Of a DNA stretch of 64,000 nucleotides, positions 1 to 9,126 are shown piece by piece. How positions within the stretch are numbered: the first letter of the stretch is position 1; each line of letters opens with the position of its first letter. The DNA lies in assembly GCA_030913385.1 (NCBI GenBank), contig CP133159.1, positions 2,316,584 through 2,380,583 on the forward strand, in the 5' to 3' direction. The stretch is from Cytophagaceae bacterium ABcell3 (lineage in GTDB: Bacteria; Bacteroidota; Bacteroidia; Cytophagales; Cytophagaceae). The translations under genes were made by a program, and so were the position numbers. The notes below the pieces were generated by a model. It ran no database searches. It had not been told where the DNA came from and was given only the letters and a program-made list of their open reading frames with translations.

Positions 1-1
1 T

Positions 2-2680
2 GTAACGGGGGAGTTTATAGACCCCTTGGAAATGGAGAATATTATTGTTAAGGATGAAAAGCTGGATATCGTTTATCTGAGGGACATAGCAAAAGTAGAG
101 TTTGGGTACAAAGATAAAGAAAGTTATGCCCGCTTAAACAAACAGCCAGTGGTAATGCTTGATGTGGTAAAGAAAAGTGGAGAAAACTTGATCAATGCTT
201 CGAAGAAAATCAATGAGCTTCTTGCGCATGAACAAAAGCATTTTCTTCCGGCAGACTTGATGATTACAATTACCAACGACCAGTCGCAAAATACTGTAGA
301 TCAGGTTTCCAGTCTTGAGAATAATATCATATCAGGGGTTATATTGGTCGTATTGGTTTTACTGTTCTTTTTAGGGTCCAGAAACTCTCTTTTTGTTGGA
401 GTGGCTATACCTTTATCCATGTTTCTATCCTTTATGATCTTGGGTCTATTGGGCATTACCATCAATATGATGGTGCTTTTTGGCTTGATTATGGCCTTGG
501 GTATGTTGGTGGACAATGGGATTGTGGTAGTAGAAAATGTGTATCGTTTGCGTGAAGAGGGTTTAAATGCCATAGATGCGACCATTAGGGGAGTAGGAGA
601 AGTCGCATTTCCAATTATTTCTTCTACGGCTACTACACTTGCAGCTTTTCTTCCTCTGGCTTTCTGGCCTGGGATCATGGGTGAGTTTATGAAGTTCCTC
701 CCTGTTACACTGATTATTACCTTAGGCTCTTCCTTGTTTGTTGCCTTGGTCATTAATCCTGTGCTTGTAAGTTACTTTATGAATGTACAAGAAGAGAAGA
801 AGGTGAATAAGCTAAGGGTATTCATAGTTTCAGGAGTTCTTGTGGCATTAGGAATCGTTTCGCTATTAAGTCAGTACATGTCTATAGGAAACCTGCTGAT
901 TATATTTGCATTGATCAACCTTGTCAATATCTTTTTATTGGGTCCATGGTCCTTGAAGTTTCAAAACTTCGTACTTCCAAAGCTGGAACGAGGTTATGAA
1001 AAATTGCTTAGTAAGGCAGTTAAAACAAACCTTAGTGCTTTTGCTTTTTTTGGCGGTACTGTTGGTCTATTAGTATTTTCCTTATGGTTGCTGAAGGTCA
1101 ACTCTCCCAAAGTCTTGTTTTTCCCGGAGAACGAACCTCAATATGTCAATGTATTTATTGAGTTTCCTGTAGGTACGGATATTGAAGTGACCAATAAGTT
1201 GACTGCACAATTAGAAGACCGGGTCTTTGATATCATTGCACCTTATGAAAAAGCCGTTGAATCAGTAGTTGCTCAAGTAGGAGAGGGGACTGGTGATCCT
1301 CAAAGGGAAATGGTAGCTTCTGGAAATACCCCGCACAAAGGTCGTATTACGGTAGCGTTTCACAAGACCCAGCTCCGTGATGGTATTTCGACCACAGAAG
1401 TTATGGAGAAACTTAGGAGTGGTATTAACGACTTCCCTGGTGTTTCTTTGACTGTTGACAAAAATGCCATAGGGCCACCCGTAGGTAAGCCTATCAGTAT
1501 TGAGGTCGTTGGTAGGGATCTTGAAAAACTGTATGAACTGAGCGAACAGTTAAGGGTGAAAATCAACAATTCAGGTATTAGTGGTATAGAAGCACTTTCT
1601 AACGATATGGAAGTGGGTAAGCCTGAACTGATTGTTGATATAGATCGTGAAAAGGCTCGTAGGTTTGGTGTTTCCACTGTTCAAGTGGCGTCTATTCTAA
1701 GAACGGCACTGTTTGGAAAAGAAGTTTCTAAATATAAGGAAGATGAGGACGATTTCCCTATCCAGGTCAGATTGGACGAAAAGTATCGTCATGATATAGA
1801 TGCTTTGATGGAGCAACTGGTAATCTTTAGAGATCCATCTACCGGAAAAATTCATAAAGTGCCTATTTCTGCAATTGCTAAAGCCCGGTATAGCACTACT
1901 TCAGGCTCTATAAAAAGAACAAATCAACAAAGGGTGGCCAATATTACCTCTAATGTACTAGATGGTTTTAATGCAACAGAAATTAATGACCAGATTCGGG
2001 TGTTGTTATCTGATCTAAGTATTCCGGTAGGGTATGAGATTAAGTTTACTGGGCAGCAGGAAAAACAACAACAGGAAATGGAATATCTATCAGGTGCTTT
2101 GCTTTTTGCGGTATTTTTGATTTTCCTGATTATTGTGGGACAGTTTAATAAAGTGTCTGCGCCATTTATTATTATGACTTCTGTATTGTTTAGTACCATT
2201 GGGGTATTCCTTGGTTTGGTTATTTTTAATATGGAATTTGTGGTGATTATGACCATGATCGGTATTATCTCTTTGGCAGGTATTGTTGTGAACAATGCTA
2301 TTGTATTGATAGACTTTATTGAGTTGATAAAGAGACAGCGGCAACAGGAGTTGGGTATTGAAGGTCGTTTGCCTATGCCTGAACTTATTAAAGTGATTGT
2401 AGATGCGGGAAAGACCAGGTTAAGACCTGTATTGCTGACTGCTATTACAACTATACTTGGACTTATACCTCTGGCTGTAGGTTTAAATATCGACTTTTTA
2501 GGTTTTCTTGAGAACTATGACCCTCAAATTTATACTGGAGGGGATAATGCAATGTTCTGGGGGCCTATGGCATGGACGATCATTTTCGGTCTGACTTTTG
2601 CTACATTCCTCACATTGGTTATCGTACCGGTTATGTATCTGTTAATAGAAAAGTTCAGATATAGGTTTATTAAAGCTTAA
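2..2680 (+). CDS. RND-family efflux permease, 3' part
   Basis: Inner-membrane permease of the resistance-nodulation-division superfamily, which exports drugs or other compounds using the proton gradient together with a periplasmic adaptor and an outer-membrane channel. The frame is open from the left edge, so the start lies outside the window; about 890 of the usual 1000-1100 residues are present. Two membrane bundles flank a large periplasmic loop. Family motifs include the TM4-type segment ALGMLVDNGIVVVEN, carrying the conserved Asp of the proton relay, and the TM10-type segment AGIVVNNAIVLIDF. It resembles the HAE1/AcrB-like clade in general layout, but substrate cannot be assigned. The adaptor gene would be expected upstream, outside the window. 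A strong terminator follows directly, so this is the last gene of its operon. Confidence 0.93.
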   Translation, partial: VTGEFIDPLEMENIIVKDEKLDIVYLRDIAKVEFGYKDKESYARLNKQPVVMLDVVKKSGENLINASKKINELLAHEQKHFLPADLMITITNDQSQNTVDQVSSLENNIISGVILVVLVLLFFLGSRNSLFVGVAIPLSMFLSFMILGLLGITINMMVLFGLIMALGMLVDNGIVVVENVYRLREEGLNAIDATIRGVGEVAFPIISSTATTLAAFLPLAFWPGIMGEFMKFLPVTLIITLGSSLFVALVINPVLVSYFMNVQEEKKVNKLRVFIVSGVLVALGIVSLLSQYMSIGNLLIIFALINLVNIFLLGPWSLKFQNFVLPKLERGYEKLLSKAVKTNLSAFAFFGGTVGLLVFSLWLLKVNSPKVLFFPENEPQYVNVFIEFPVGTDIEVTNKLTAQLEDRVFDIIAPYEKAVESVVAQVGEGTGDPQREMVASGNTPHKGRITVAFHKTQLRDGISTTEVMEKLRSGINDFPGVSLTVDKNAIGPPVGKPISIEVVGRDLEKLYELSEQLRVKINNSGISGIEALSNDMEVGKPELIVDIDREKARRFGVSTVQVASILRTALFGKEVSKYKEDEDDFPIQVRLDEKYRHDIDALMEQLVIFRDPSTGKIHKVPISAIAKARYSTTSGSIKRTNQQRVANITSNVLDGFNATEINDQIRVLLSDLSIPVGYEIKFTGQQEKQQQEMEYLSGALLFAVFLIFLIIVGQFNKVSAPFIIMTSVLFSTIGVFLGLVIFNMEFVVIMTMIGIISLAGIVVNNAIVLIDFIELIKRQRQQELGIEGRLPMPELIKVIVDAGKTRLRPVLLTAITTILGLIPLAVGLNIDFLGFLENYDPQIYTGGDNAMFWGPMAWTIIFGLTFATFLTLVIVPVMYLLIEKFRYRFIKA

Positions 2681-2720
2681 GGAGCAGGAGTAATTACTTC
2701 TGCTTCCTTTATTATTTTTA
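2681..2720 (+). terminator. Rho-independent terminator after RND permease
   Basis: Directly after the stop codon, GGAGCAGGAGTAATTAC pairs with the following TTCTGCTTCC in a near-perfect stem at 2681-2707, followed by a T-rich tail. Confidence 0.75.
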
Positions 2721-2852
2721 TCACAAAACTAGTTTGTTGACCTAAATTCAGATATCCATAGGGTTTGAATGATATGTTTACAATTTTTGTAGAGGGAAGG
2801 TCGAGGTGAAATTTACTGGTTTTAGTGCACATGCAAGGTTAAATACCAAGGG

Positions 2853-4106
2853 ATGAGAGAAGTAATTGTTTCAATGTTGTTTTTCGCCTTTTTTGGAGGC
2901 ATTGATATATATGCGTTTCAGGCAGTAAGGGTAGCTTGCCAAAAGGTAGGAAAAAATAAAAAGAAAATTATATATGCTATTTACTGGTCTGTAAGCATCT
3001 TTGCCTTACTAGGGTTTCTCGGATTTATCTTTCGTATAGGTCAAGTACCGCATAGTTTTAGGGGTGTTTTCTCCGCTATCGTTCTTACTGGATACCTTAC
3101 AAAATTATTTATAGCGTTTTTTGTTTTAGCGGATGATATTAGGCGGTTTACCCTGTGGGTGAAGCGTAAACTCAATACAAGTCCTGCCAAAAGTGAGGGT
3201 GGAAAAGGAACTCCTATTACCCGTTCTCAGTTTTTGGCAAAATCGGGTTTACTGGTTTCCGCTATTCCCTTTGCTTCCATGGTCAAAGGCGTTTTGCATG
3301 GCATACATGACTATCGAATCAAACGTGTAAGGCTTTCACTCCCTAACCTGCCAGACTCTTTTGTGGGCAAGACCATAGCTCAAATATCCGATATTCATAG
3401 TGGGAGTTTCTTTGGCCTAGACGAAGTCAGAAAAGGGGTACAGATGCTTATGGCGGAGAAGCCCGATGTAGTTTTTTTTACGGGCGATATTGTTAATAAT
3501 AAGGCAGAAGAGCTAGATCGGTTTTTAGAGGTTTTTAGTGAAGTGAAAGCTCCTATGGGTGTTTATAGTATTTTAGGAAATCATGATTATGGTGACTATG
3601 TGAGGCATTGGACGGCTGAAGATAGGGAGAAAAATATGGTGCATATGGTCAGGAACCAGCAGGAGATGGGATGGGACTTGTTGAGGAATGAAAACCGTAC
3701 ATTGAAGATTGGTAATGATGAAATTGCCATAATTGGCGTGGAAAATTGGGGCAAGGGTGAACGCTGGCCAAAGTATGGAGATATGGAAAAAGCTTACAAA
3801 GGGGTAGAAGACAAACCTATTAAACTGTTGCTTTCTCACGACCCTAGTCACTGGAGCCATGAGGTGATACAGAAGTTTCCAGATATAAACGTTACCTTCT
3901 CAGGTCATACACATGGTTTTCAATTTGGTATTAGGGCGCCCGGAGTACAATGGAGTCCGGTACAGTATGTGTATGACCATTGGGCTGGTTTGTACCAGCA
4001 CCAAAATCAATTTCTTTATGTCAACGTTGGCTTTGGCTTTATTGGTTTTCCTGGCAGGGTCGGTATGCCTCCTGAAATAACCCTATTTGAGCTTGCCAAG
4101 ACATAA
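2853..4106 (+). CDS. membrane-anchored metallophosphoesterase
   Basis: Calcineurin-like phosphoesterase of the YkuE/YaeI type. About 150 N-terminal residues contain three or four hydrophobic segments (about 5-25, 40-60, 72-93 and 128-145); the catalytic domain follows. All dinuclear metal motifs are visible: SDIH (D180, H182), TGD (D212), GNHD (N243, H244), SHD (H329) and GHTH (H352, H354). The active site is therefore intact. Relatives cleave phosphodiester or phosphomonoester bonds, some in membrane lipids, but the substrate here is unknown. It stands alone on the plus strand, converging with 4114-4491 across only 7 bp. Confidence 0.9.
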   Translation: MREVIVSMLFFAFFGGIDIYAFQAVRVACQKVGKNKKKIIYAIYWSVSIFALLGFLGFIFRIGQVPHSFRGVFSAIVLTGYLTKLFIAFFVLADDIRRFTLWVKRKLNTSPAKSEGGKGTPITRSQFLAKSGLLVSAIPFASMVKGVLHGIHDYRIKRVRLSLPNLPDSFVGKTIAQISDIHSGSFFGLDEVRKGVQMLMAEKPDVVFFTGDIVNNKAEELDRFLEVFSEVKAPMGVYSILGNHDYGDYVRHWTAEDREKNMVHMVRNQQEMGWDLLRNENRTLKIGNDEIAIIGVENWGKGERWPKYGDMEKAYKGVEDKPIKLLLSHDPSHWSHEVIQKFPDINVTFSGHTHGFQFGIRAPGVQWSPVQYVYDHWAGLYQHQNQFLYVNVGFGFIGFPGRVGMPPEITLFELAKT

Positions 4107-4113
4107 AAGCAGT

Positions 4114-4491
4114 TTAGTCGCAGTTTTGGGTAATCAGTAAAGCTAATTCTGCAAGCTGCATTTTTTTATCTGATTGGAACAATAAAGCCTGTTGGTCTTC
4201 TTTTTCGATATCGTTTTTAGGCTCTGCCATCGCTACCTCGTCATGGTAGTGGTGAATCATTTTTTCTAACCTTTCAAATAGGTCTTCTGGTTTGTTGATT
4301 TGTGGGAAACGCTCATTGTCTGAAAAGATATAATCACAATTACCTTTTTCATAAATAGCGAACAAAGGGCCTGCCAATTGGTCATTGATAGGTTCTAGTT
4401 CTTGCCATTTAGCTATAAATTTATGGGACTTTAATCCGGGTCTTTGAAAGGCGTCCCAAAATATTTCTTTAAACTGCTGCAAGTTGTCCAT
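4114..4491 (-). CDS. conserved hypothetical protein, 125 aa
   Basis: A small acidic protein with no signal peptide or membrane segment, predicted to be mainly helical and soluble. I do not recognise a family. Its start lies 10 bp downstream of the histidine kinase stop on the same strand, so the two are probably cotranscribed and it may act with the kinase, although nothing in it resembles a receiver or HPt domain. The length and clean convergent boundary with the phosphoesterase gene support a real gene. Confidence 0.7.
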   Translation of the reverse strand: MDNLQQFKEIFWDAFQRPGLKSHKFIAKWQELEPINDQLAGPLFAIYEKGNCDYIFSDNERFPQINKPEDLFERLEKMIHHYHDEVAMAEPKNDIEKEDQQALLFQSDKKMQLAELALLITQNCD

Positions 4492-4501
4492 GATATGGTT
4501 T

Positions 4502-5845
4502 TTAAACTAAAGGAATTGAAACAGTAAATGTTGTTCCCTTCCCTTTGGTACTTTTTACATTAATAGTTCCGTTGTTTTTCTCTACAAGTTCTTTACAAAT
4601 AAGTAAGCCAAGACCGGTGCCTTGTTCACCACTGGTACCTTCTGAACTATAATTTTGTCCGATGGCAAATAGTTTCGTCAGCCCATCCTCGCTAATTCCA
4701 ACTCCATAGTCAGTTATGTTCACCTCAAGGTAGTTTTTATTGTTTTTTGCTGTAATATCTACTTCACTCCCTTTGTTGGAAAACTTTACAGCATTAGAGA
4801 TGAGGTTTCTCAAAACAGTGAGCAGCATGTCTTTGTCTGCAAAGACTAAAGCATCTGTTGATACCTGATTATTCAGCTTGACATTTTTTTCCTCAGCTAC
4901 TAACATGGTTTGTTCTGCCGCTTCTTTAGCAAGTTCTTCAAACTTAAAACTTACAGGCGAGAATTCCATGCGGTTCATTTGAAGACGAGACCAATCCAGT
5001 AAGTTTTCTACCAGCCTGTAAAGATTTTGCGTGGAACGGTTTAAGTGGTCTAATACCGTCCGTTGTTGCTCAGGAGGAACCCCTTGGCTTTCCTGAAGCA
5101 TTTGGGTCAGAGCGGCAATGCCTCTTATTGGCCCTTTCAAATCATGGCTGATGATTGTGAAAAATTTGTTTTTGTTCTCATCCAGTTTTCGGAGTTCTTC
5201 TTCTGTCTTTTTTCTTTGGCGAATATCTTTCCTAAAGGACATTATAGCCAATGTGCCTAAAGCAATGGACAAGATACCAACAACAGAGAGGCTCCACATA
5301 GTAAAACGGAGAGCATTTGCTGAATGGCTTTTTCTCTTTGCAAGAAGTTCACCTTCTTCTTTTCTAATAACCTGAAAAAGCGTGTCGATCTCTTTGATCA
5401 TTTGGATACCTTCTTGGATAGGGAGTAGGATTTCCTCTTTTGATAAAGCACCATTTTGCTTAGATATTGCTATGTTGTCTTTGATATTTTGTTCTTTCTG
5501 AAGTACTTTATAAGATAGAAGCGCAAATTTTTCAAGGACAGTTTCGCTGGAAATAAGTTCGCGAGTTTCATCGAGAAGGTCGCGTGTTTCTATCAGGTTT
5601 TGATTAATTTTTTCTTCTATTACAGGATTGCTGGAAATGTAAAAAGCTCTGACAGCAGATTCTGCTTTAGTTATTTTGCTCTCAATGGCCTCAAAGTTTC
5701 TTATAATCTGATAGGTTCTTTCTACGTCATCGTAGCTTTTGCTCAGGTTGTCCGATATCCTGAATGCAACCAATATAAGTATGATCAGGACGACTACCGA
5801 AGAAGCCAACGCTTTTAATATTATTTGGATATTCCTTCCCCTCAT
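4502..5845 (-). CDS. sensor histidine kinase with CHASE3-like sensor domain
   Basis: Membrane sensor kinase. Order: TM1 (about 11-29), an all-helical extracytoplasmic region (33-175) resembling CHASE3 sensors, TM2 (183-203), a short coiled-coil linker, HisKA with the H-box SHDLKGPI (phospho-acceptor H234), and a HATPase_c domain with N-box NLISNAVKFS (347-356), G1 DYGVGIS and G2 GTGLGL. All catalytic motifs are intact. No response regulator lies beside it, so the partner is encoded elsewhere; the 125-residue gene 10 bp downstream is the only cotranscribed candidate accessory. Signal unknown. Confidence 0.93.
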   Translation of the reverse strand: MRGRNIQIILKALASSVVVLIILILVAFRISDNLSKSYDDVERTYQIIRNFEAIESKITKAESAVRAFYISSNPVIEEKINQNLIETRDLLDETRELISSETVLEKFALLSYKVLQKEQNIKDNIAISKQNGALSKEEILLPIQEGIQMIKEIDTLFQVIRKEEGELLAKRKSHSANALRFTMWSLSVVGILSIALGTLAIMSFRKDIRQRKKTEEELRKLDENKNKFFTIISHDLKGPIRGIAALTQMLQESQGVPPEQQRTVLDHLNRSTQNLYRLVENLLDWSRLQMNRMEFSPVSFKFEELAKEAAEQTMLVAEEKNVKLNNQVSTDALVFADKDMLLTVLRNLISNAVKFSNKGSEVDITAKNNKNYLEVNITDYGVGISEDGLTKLFAIGQNYSSEGTSGEQGTGLGLLICKELVEKNNGTINVKSTKGKGTTFTVSIPLV

Positions 5846-6092
5846 TAATTGTTGTTGTTTGTTTTTATAAAGTTCATAGCTAGGGCTTTAAAGGTACAAA
5901 AAATACCATAAAGGTTTTTTAGTGTGTAATGTTTAGTTGTTTATCTGTATATTTTTGCACTTGAACCTTTAGCTGTAGAAGCATGATTGTAATATGTCTT
6001 TTGTATAAAAATGGCGTTTCCCATCTATGAAACGCAAAAAACAAAAATCTTGTTCTTTATAAGGAAATAGTGCAGGAAAAAATTCTGGGAGT

Positions 6093-6539
6093 ATGAATTA
6101 TTGTCAAAATTACAATGTGTTTCGTGACCTGATCAAGGATATTAAAATTGCTATGCTAAGTACACAGGATCACTTGGGGTGTATTAGAAGTATACCTATG
6201 ATGACAATGAAAACTGAGTGTGAAGGCGTAGTATGGTTTTTTACTAATTTTAATACAGAAAAGGTTAGTGAGATCAGGGAGAACAGGTGTGTAAATCTAG
6301 CTTATACAGATGTAGAAAGAGGTATTTACGTATCTGTTTCAGGTAAAGCTGAAATTGTTAATAATAGAAGTAAAATGCAGGAAATGTGGAAACCATGGTT
6401 AAATGAATGGATTTCTGCAGGCCTGGAAGATGAAAGTCTTGCACTATTGAAAATTCATATGGAGAAGATCGAGTACTGGAATGAGGAGGAAGGAAAAATG
6501 GTGCAGATCTGGGATCAAAGCCAGGCTGTGTATAGCTGA
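6093..6539 (+). CDS. pyridoxamine 5'-phosphate oxidase-like flavoprotein (general stress protein 26 type)
   Basis: A 148-residue single-domain split-barrel protein of the pyridoxamine 5'-phosphate oxidase-like FMN-binding superfamily. The opening (disabling of Ile/Ala/Met, then IRSIPM) and the centre (WFFTNFNTEKVSEIRENRCVN, then YVSVSGKAEIV) are typical of the general-stress-protein-26 group. Such proteins usually bind FMN or related flavins; the exact substrate is unknown. It is monocistronic, with a strong hairpin right after the stop. A TATTTTTG box (5950-5957) matches the Bacteroidota -7 consensus TAnnTTTG but lies about 135 bp upstream and has no clear -33 element. Confidence 0.85.
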   Translation: MNYCQNYNVFRDLIKDIKIAMLSTQDHLGCIRSIPMMTMKTECEGVVWFFTNFNTEKVSEIRENRCVNLAYTDVERGIYVSVSGKAEIVNNRSKMQEMWKPWLNEWISAGLEDESLALLKIHMEKIEYWNEEEGKMVQIWDQSQAVYS

Positions 6540-6547
6540 CTAGTTTT

Positions 6548-6580
6548 AAAAGCTGGTCTAAAACCTAGACCAGCTTTTAA
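6548..6580 (+). terminator. hairpin terminator after PNPOx-like gene
   Basis: AAAAGCTGGTC (6548-6558) pairs perfectly with GACCAGCTTTT (6568-6578) around a 9-nt loop. The A/T-rich flanks make it usable in both directions. Confidence 0.75.
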
Positions 6581-7303
6581 TAAATTTGCAACAAAACACT
6601 CTCAGTGTTCCTGTTTTTTATTTTTTGCATACCCCAATTTTGCGAGGCATGACTGTAGAGCTGATTTCCTATCGGCTAAGCGAAGCTATAATGTAGTGCC
6701 AATTTTTTTATCGGCAGGTTATTTAGCACTTACGCTGTCAGGTCCCAAAGGACGCTGACAGGTAATAATCAAGTTTGATATTTAATACTTTCTCTCAAGC
6801 AATCAACTAACACAGTTCACCGCAATCAGATTGCCTCGGCCTTTTTTTATAGAAACTAAAGGCTGAAAATTTTAAACCAAGAATTTTACCACCACTATCT
6901 CGCGCCTCGCAATGACGGTTAGATTTTGGTTTTAGCCGCTGACACCGGCGAATATTTGCTAATTTACATTCCTGCTTTACTCCAACTGTCCCTCGATGAT
7001 GCGACGTTTAAATTTAGTGCCGATTTTTTATCGGCATGAACTATATTGTTTGTTTAGGTACCTTTTACCCCAACATCGGTAGGAGGTACGACGAAGCAAT
7101 CTCATCGTCAGGTTTAATATTATCACCCTAACAATCAACTAACATAGCTTACCACCAACAGATTGCCGCGGCCTTTTTTCATAGAAACTAAAGGCTGAAA
7201 GTTTTAAACCAAGAACTTTACCACCACTATCTCGCGCCTCGCAATGACGGTTAAATTTTGTTTTTCTGCTAATTACAGCCCTTAATAGTAACCTGTCATT
7301 CAG

Positions 7304-7321
7304 TCCCGATAGCTATCGGGA
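7304..7321. repeat. perfect palindrome TCCCGATAGCTATCGGGA
   Basis: An 18-bp perfect palindrome sits inside one unit, splitting a CCTGTCAT...GGAATCTGT module that is uninterrupted in other units. It is a recurrent intergenic palindrome type in Bacteroidota (from memory). Confidence 0.6.
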
Positions 7322-8541
7322 GAGGAATCTGTCAGCCGCTGACACCGGCGAATATTTGCTAATTTACATTCCTACTTTACTCCAACTGTCCCTCGATGAT
7401 GCGACGTTTAAATTTAGTGCCGATTTTTTATCGGCATGAACTATATTGTTTGTTTAGGTACCTTTTACCCCAACATCGGTAGGAGGCACGACGAAGCAAT
7501 CTCATCGTCAGGTTATTTAGCACTTACGCTGTCAGGTCCCGAAGGACGCTGACAGGTAATAATTAAGTTTGATAATTTAATACTTTCTCTCAAACAATCA
7601 ACCAACACAGCTTACCACCAACAGATTGCCGCGGCCTTTTTTTATAGAAACTAAAGGCTTAAGTTTTAAACCAAGAACTTTACCCACCACTATCTTGCGC
7701 CTCGCAATGACGGTTACACTTTGGTTTTAGCCGCTGACACCGGCGAATATTTGCTAATTTACATTCCTACTTTACTCCAACTGTCCCTCGATGATGCGAC
7801 GTTTAAATGTAGTGCCGATTTTTTATCGGCATGAACTATATTGTTTGTTTAGGTACCTTTTACCCCAACATCGGTAGGAGGCACGACGAAGCAATCTCAT
7901 CGTCAGGTTATTTAGCACTTACGCTGTCAGGTCCCGAAGGACGCTGACAGGTAATAATTAAGTTTGATAATTTAATACTTTCTCTCAAACAATCAACCAA
8001 CACAGCTTACCACCAACAGATTACCGCGGCCTTTTTTTATAGAAACTAAAGGCTTAAGTTTTAAACCAAGAACTTTACCCACCACTATCTTGCGCCTCGC
8101 AATGACGGTTACACTTTGGTTTTAGCCGCTGACACCGGCGAATATTGCTAATTTACATTCCTGCTTTACTCCAACAGCCCCCCGATGATGCGACGTTTAA
8201 ATGTAGTGCCGATTTTTTATCGGCATGAACTATATTGTTTGTTTAGGTACCTTTTACCCCAACATCGGTAGGAGGCACGACGAAGCAATCTCATCGTCAG
8301 GTTATTTAGCACTTACGCTGTCAGGTCCCGAAGGACGCTGACAGGTAATAATCAAGTTTGATAATTTAATACTTTCTCTCAAGCAAAAAAACAGCACAGT
8401 TCACCGCAATCAGATTGCCGCGGCCATTTTTCATAGAAACTAAAGGTTGAAATTTTTAAACCAAGAACTTTACCCACCACTATCTTGCGCCTCGCAATGA
8501 CGGTTAGATTTTGGTTTCTGCTAATTACAGCTTTGATAATA

Positions 8542-8662
8542 ACCTGTCATTTCGAGGAACGAGGGATCTGTTAGCCGTTGGCACCTACCATTGTAGTAGG
8601 AGCAGATAAAGACATTCATGCTGATACCCCAAACAGATCCTTCCTTCGTCAGGATGACAGGT
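8542..8662. repeat. 121-bp MITE-like inverted-repeat element
   Basis: The left arm begins ACCTGTCATTTCGAGGAACG and ends GGATCTGTT. The right arm is its imperfect inverse complement (AACAGATCC ... GATGACAGGT, about 8631-8662). No coding capacity. The left-arm sequence also occurs, without its right arm, in the array units near 9559, 9945 and 10327, so the array units appear to have captured half of this element. Confidence 0.65.
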
Positions 8663-8923
8663 AGAAGTGTTAAGGGCAGAGGGTAATATTAGCATTGGTA
8701 TCATTACTGGTCAATTAAACAACCATCCCTTTTTAACTCCAACAGACCCCGCAACATGTGCGCGGAGACAGCTATAGTGTTTACTTTTAGAGCTTAAAAC
8801 ACCATCCTAAAAACTAACACCCAAAGCCAGCGATAACCTCCAAACCGGTAAGAGCCGAATAGTAGACAAAAAGGTTAAACTCCATAATCAGCAGTCCGGT
8901 AGCTACTAAGGGTGGGAGGGGAC

Positions 8924-9126
8924 TCTATGGCTGGCGTGGGCATATTGCGGCTTGTGGGGTGCCGGATTTTTAAAAATGCCGCCATAAAATACTGCCTTTG
9001 ACAATGAATCGTCAGTTAAGGCATTTTTTCTGGCAGGGAGGGACTGTGCGTTTAGTGCGTGGCAATATGCCTTTCAGCCATAGTGTCTTTTTTTGGTTAC
9101 CTTTTTTGGACAAGCAAAAAAGGTAA
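8924..9126. repeat. nested inverted-repeat element inside the array
   Basis: An arm with CTATGGCTGGCGTGGGCATA (from 8925) is mirrored by GGCAATATGCCTTTCAGCCA (from 9061). Inside, AAAATGCC pairs with GGCATTTT. Immediately after, TTACCTTTTTTG (9097-9108) pairs perfectly with CAAAAAAGGTAA (9115-9126) around a 6-nt loop. Not found in the other units. It resembles a non-autonomous mobile remnant or a strong transcription-stop block. Confidence 0.5.
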
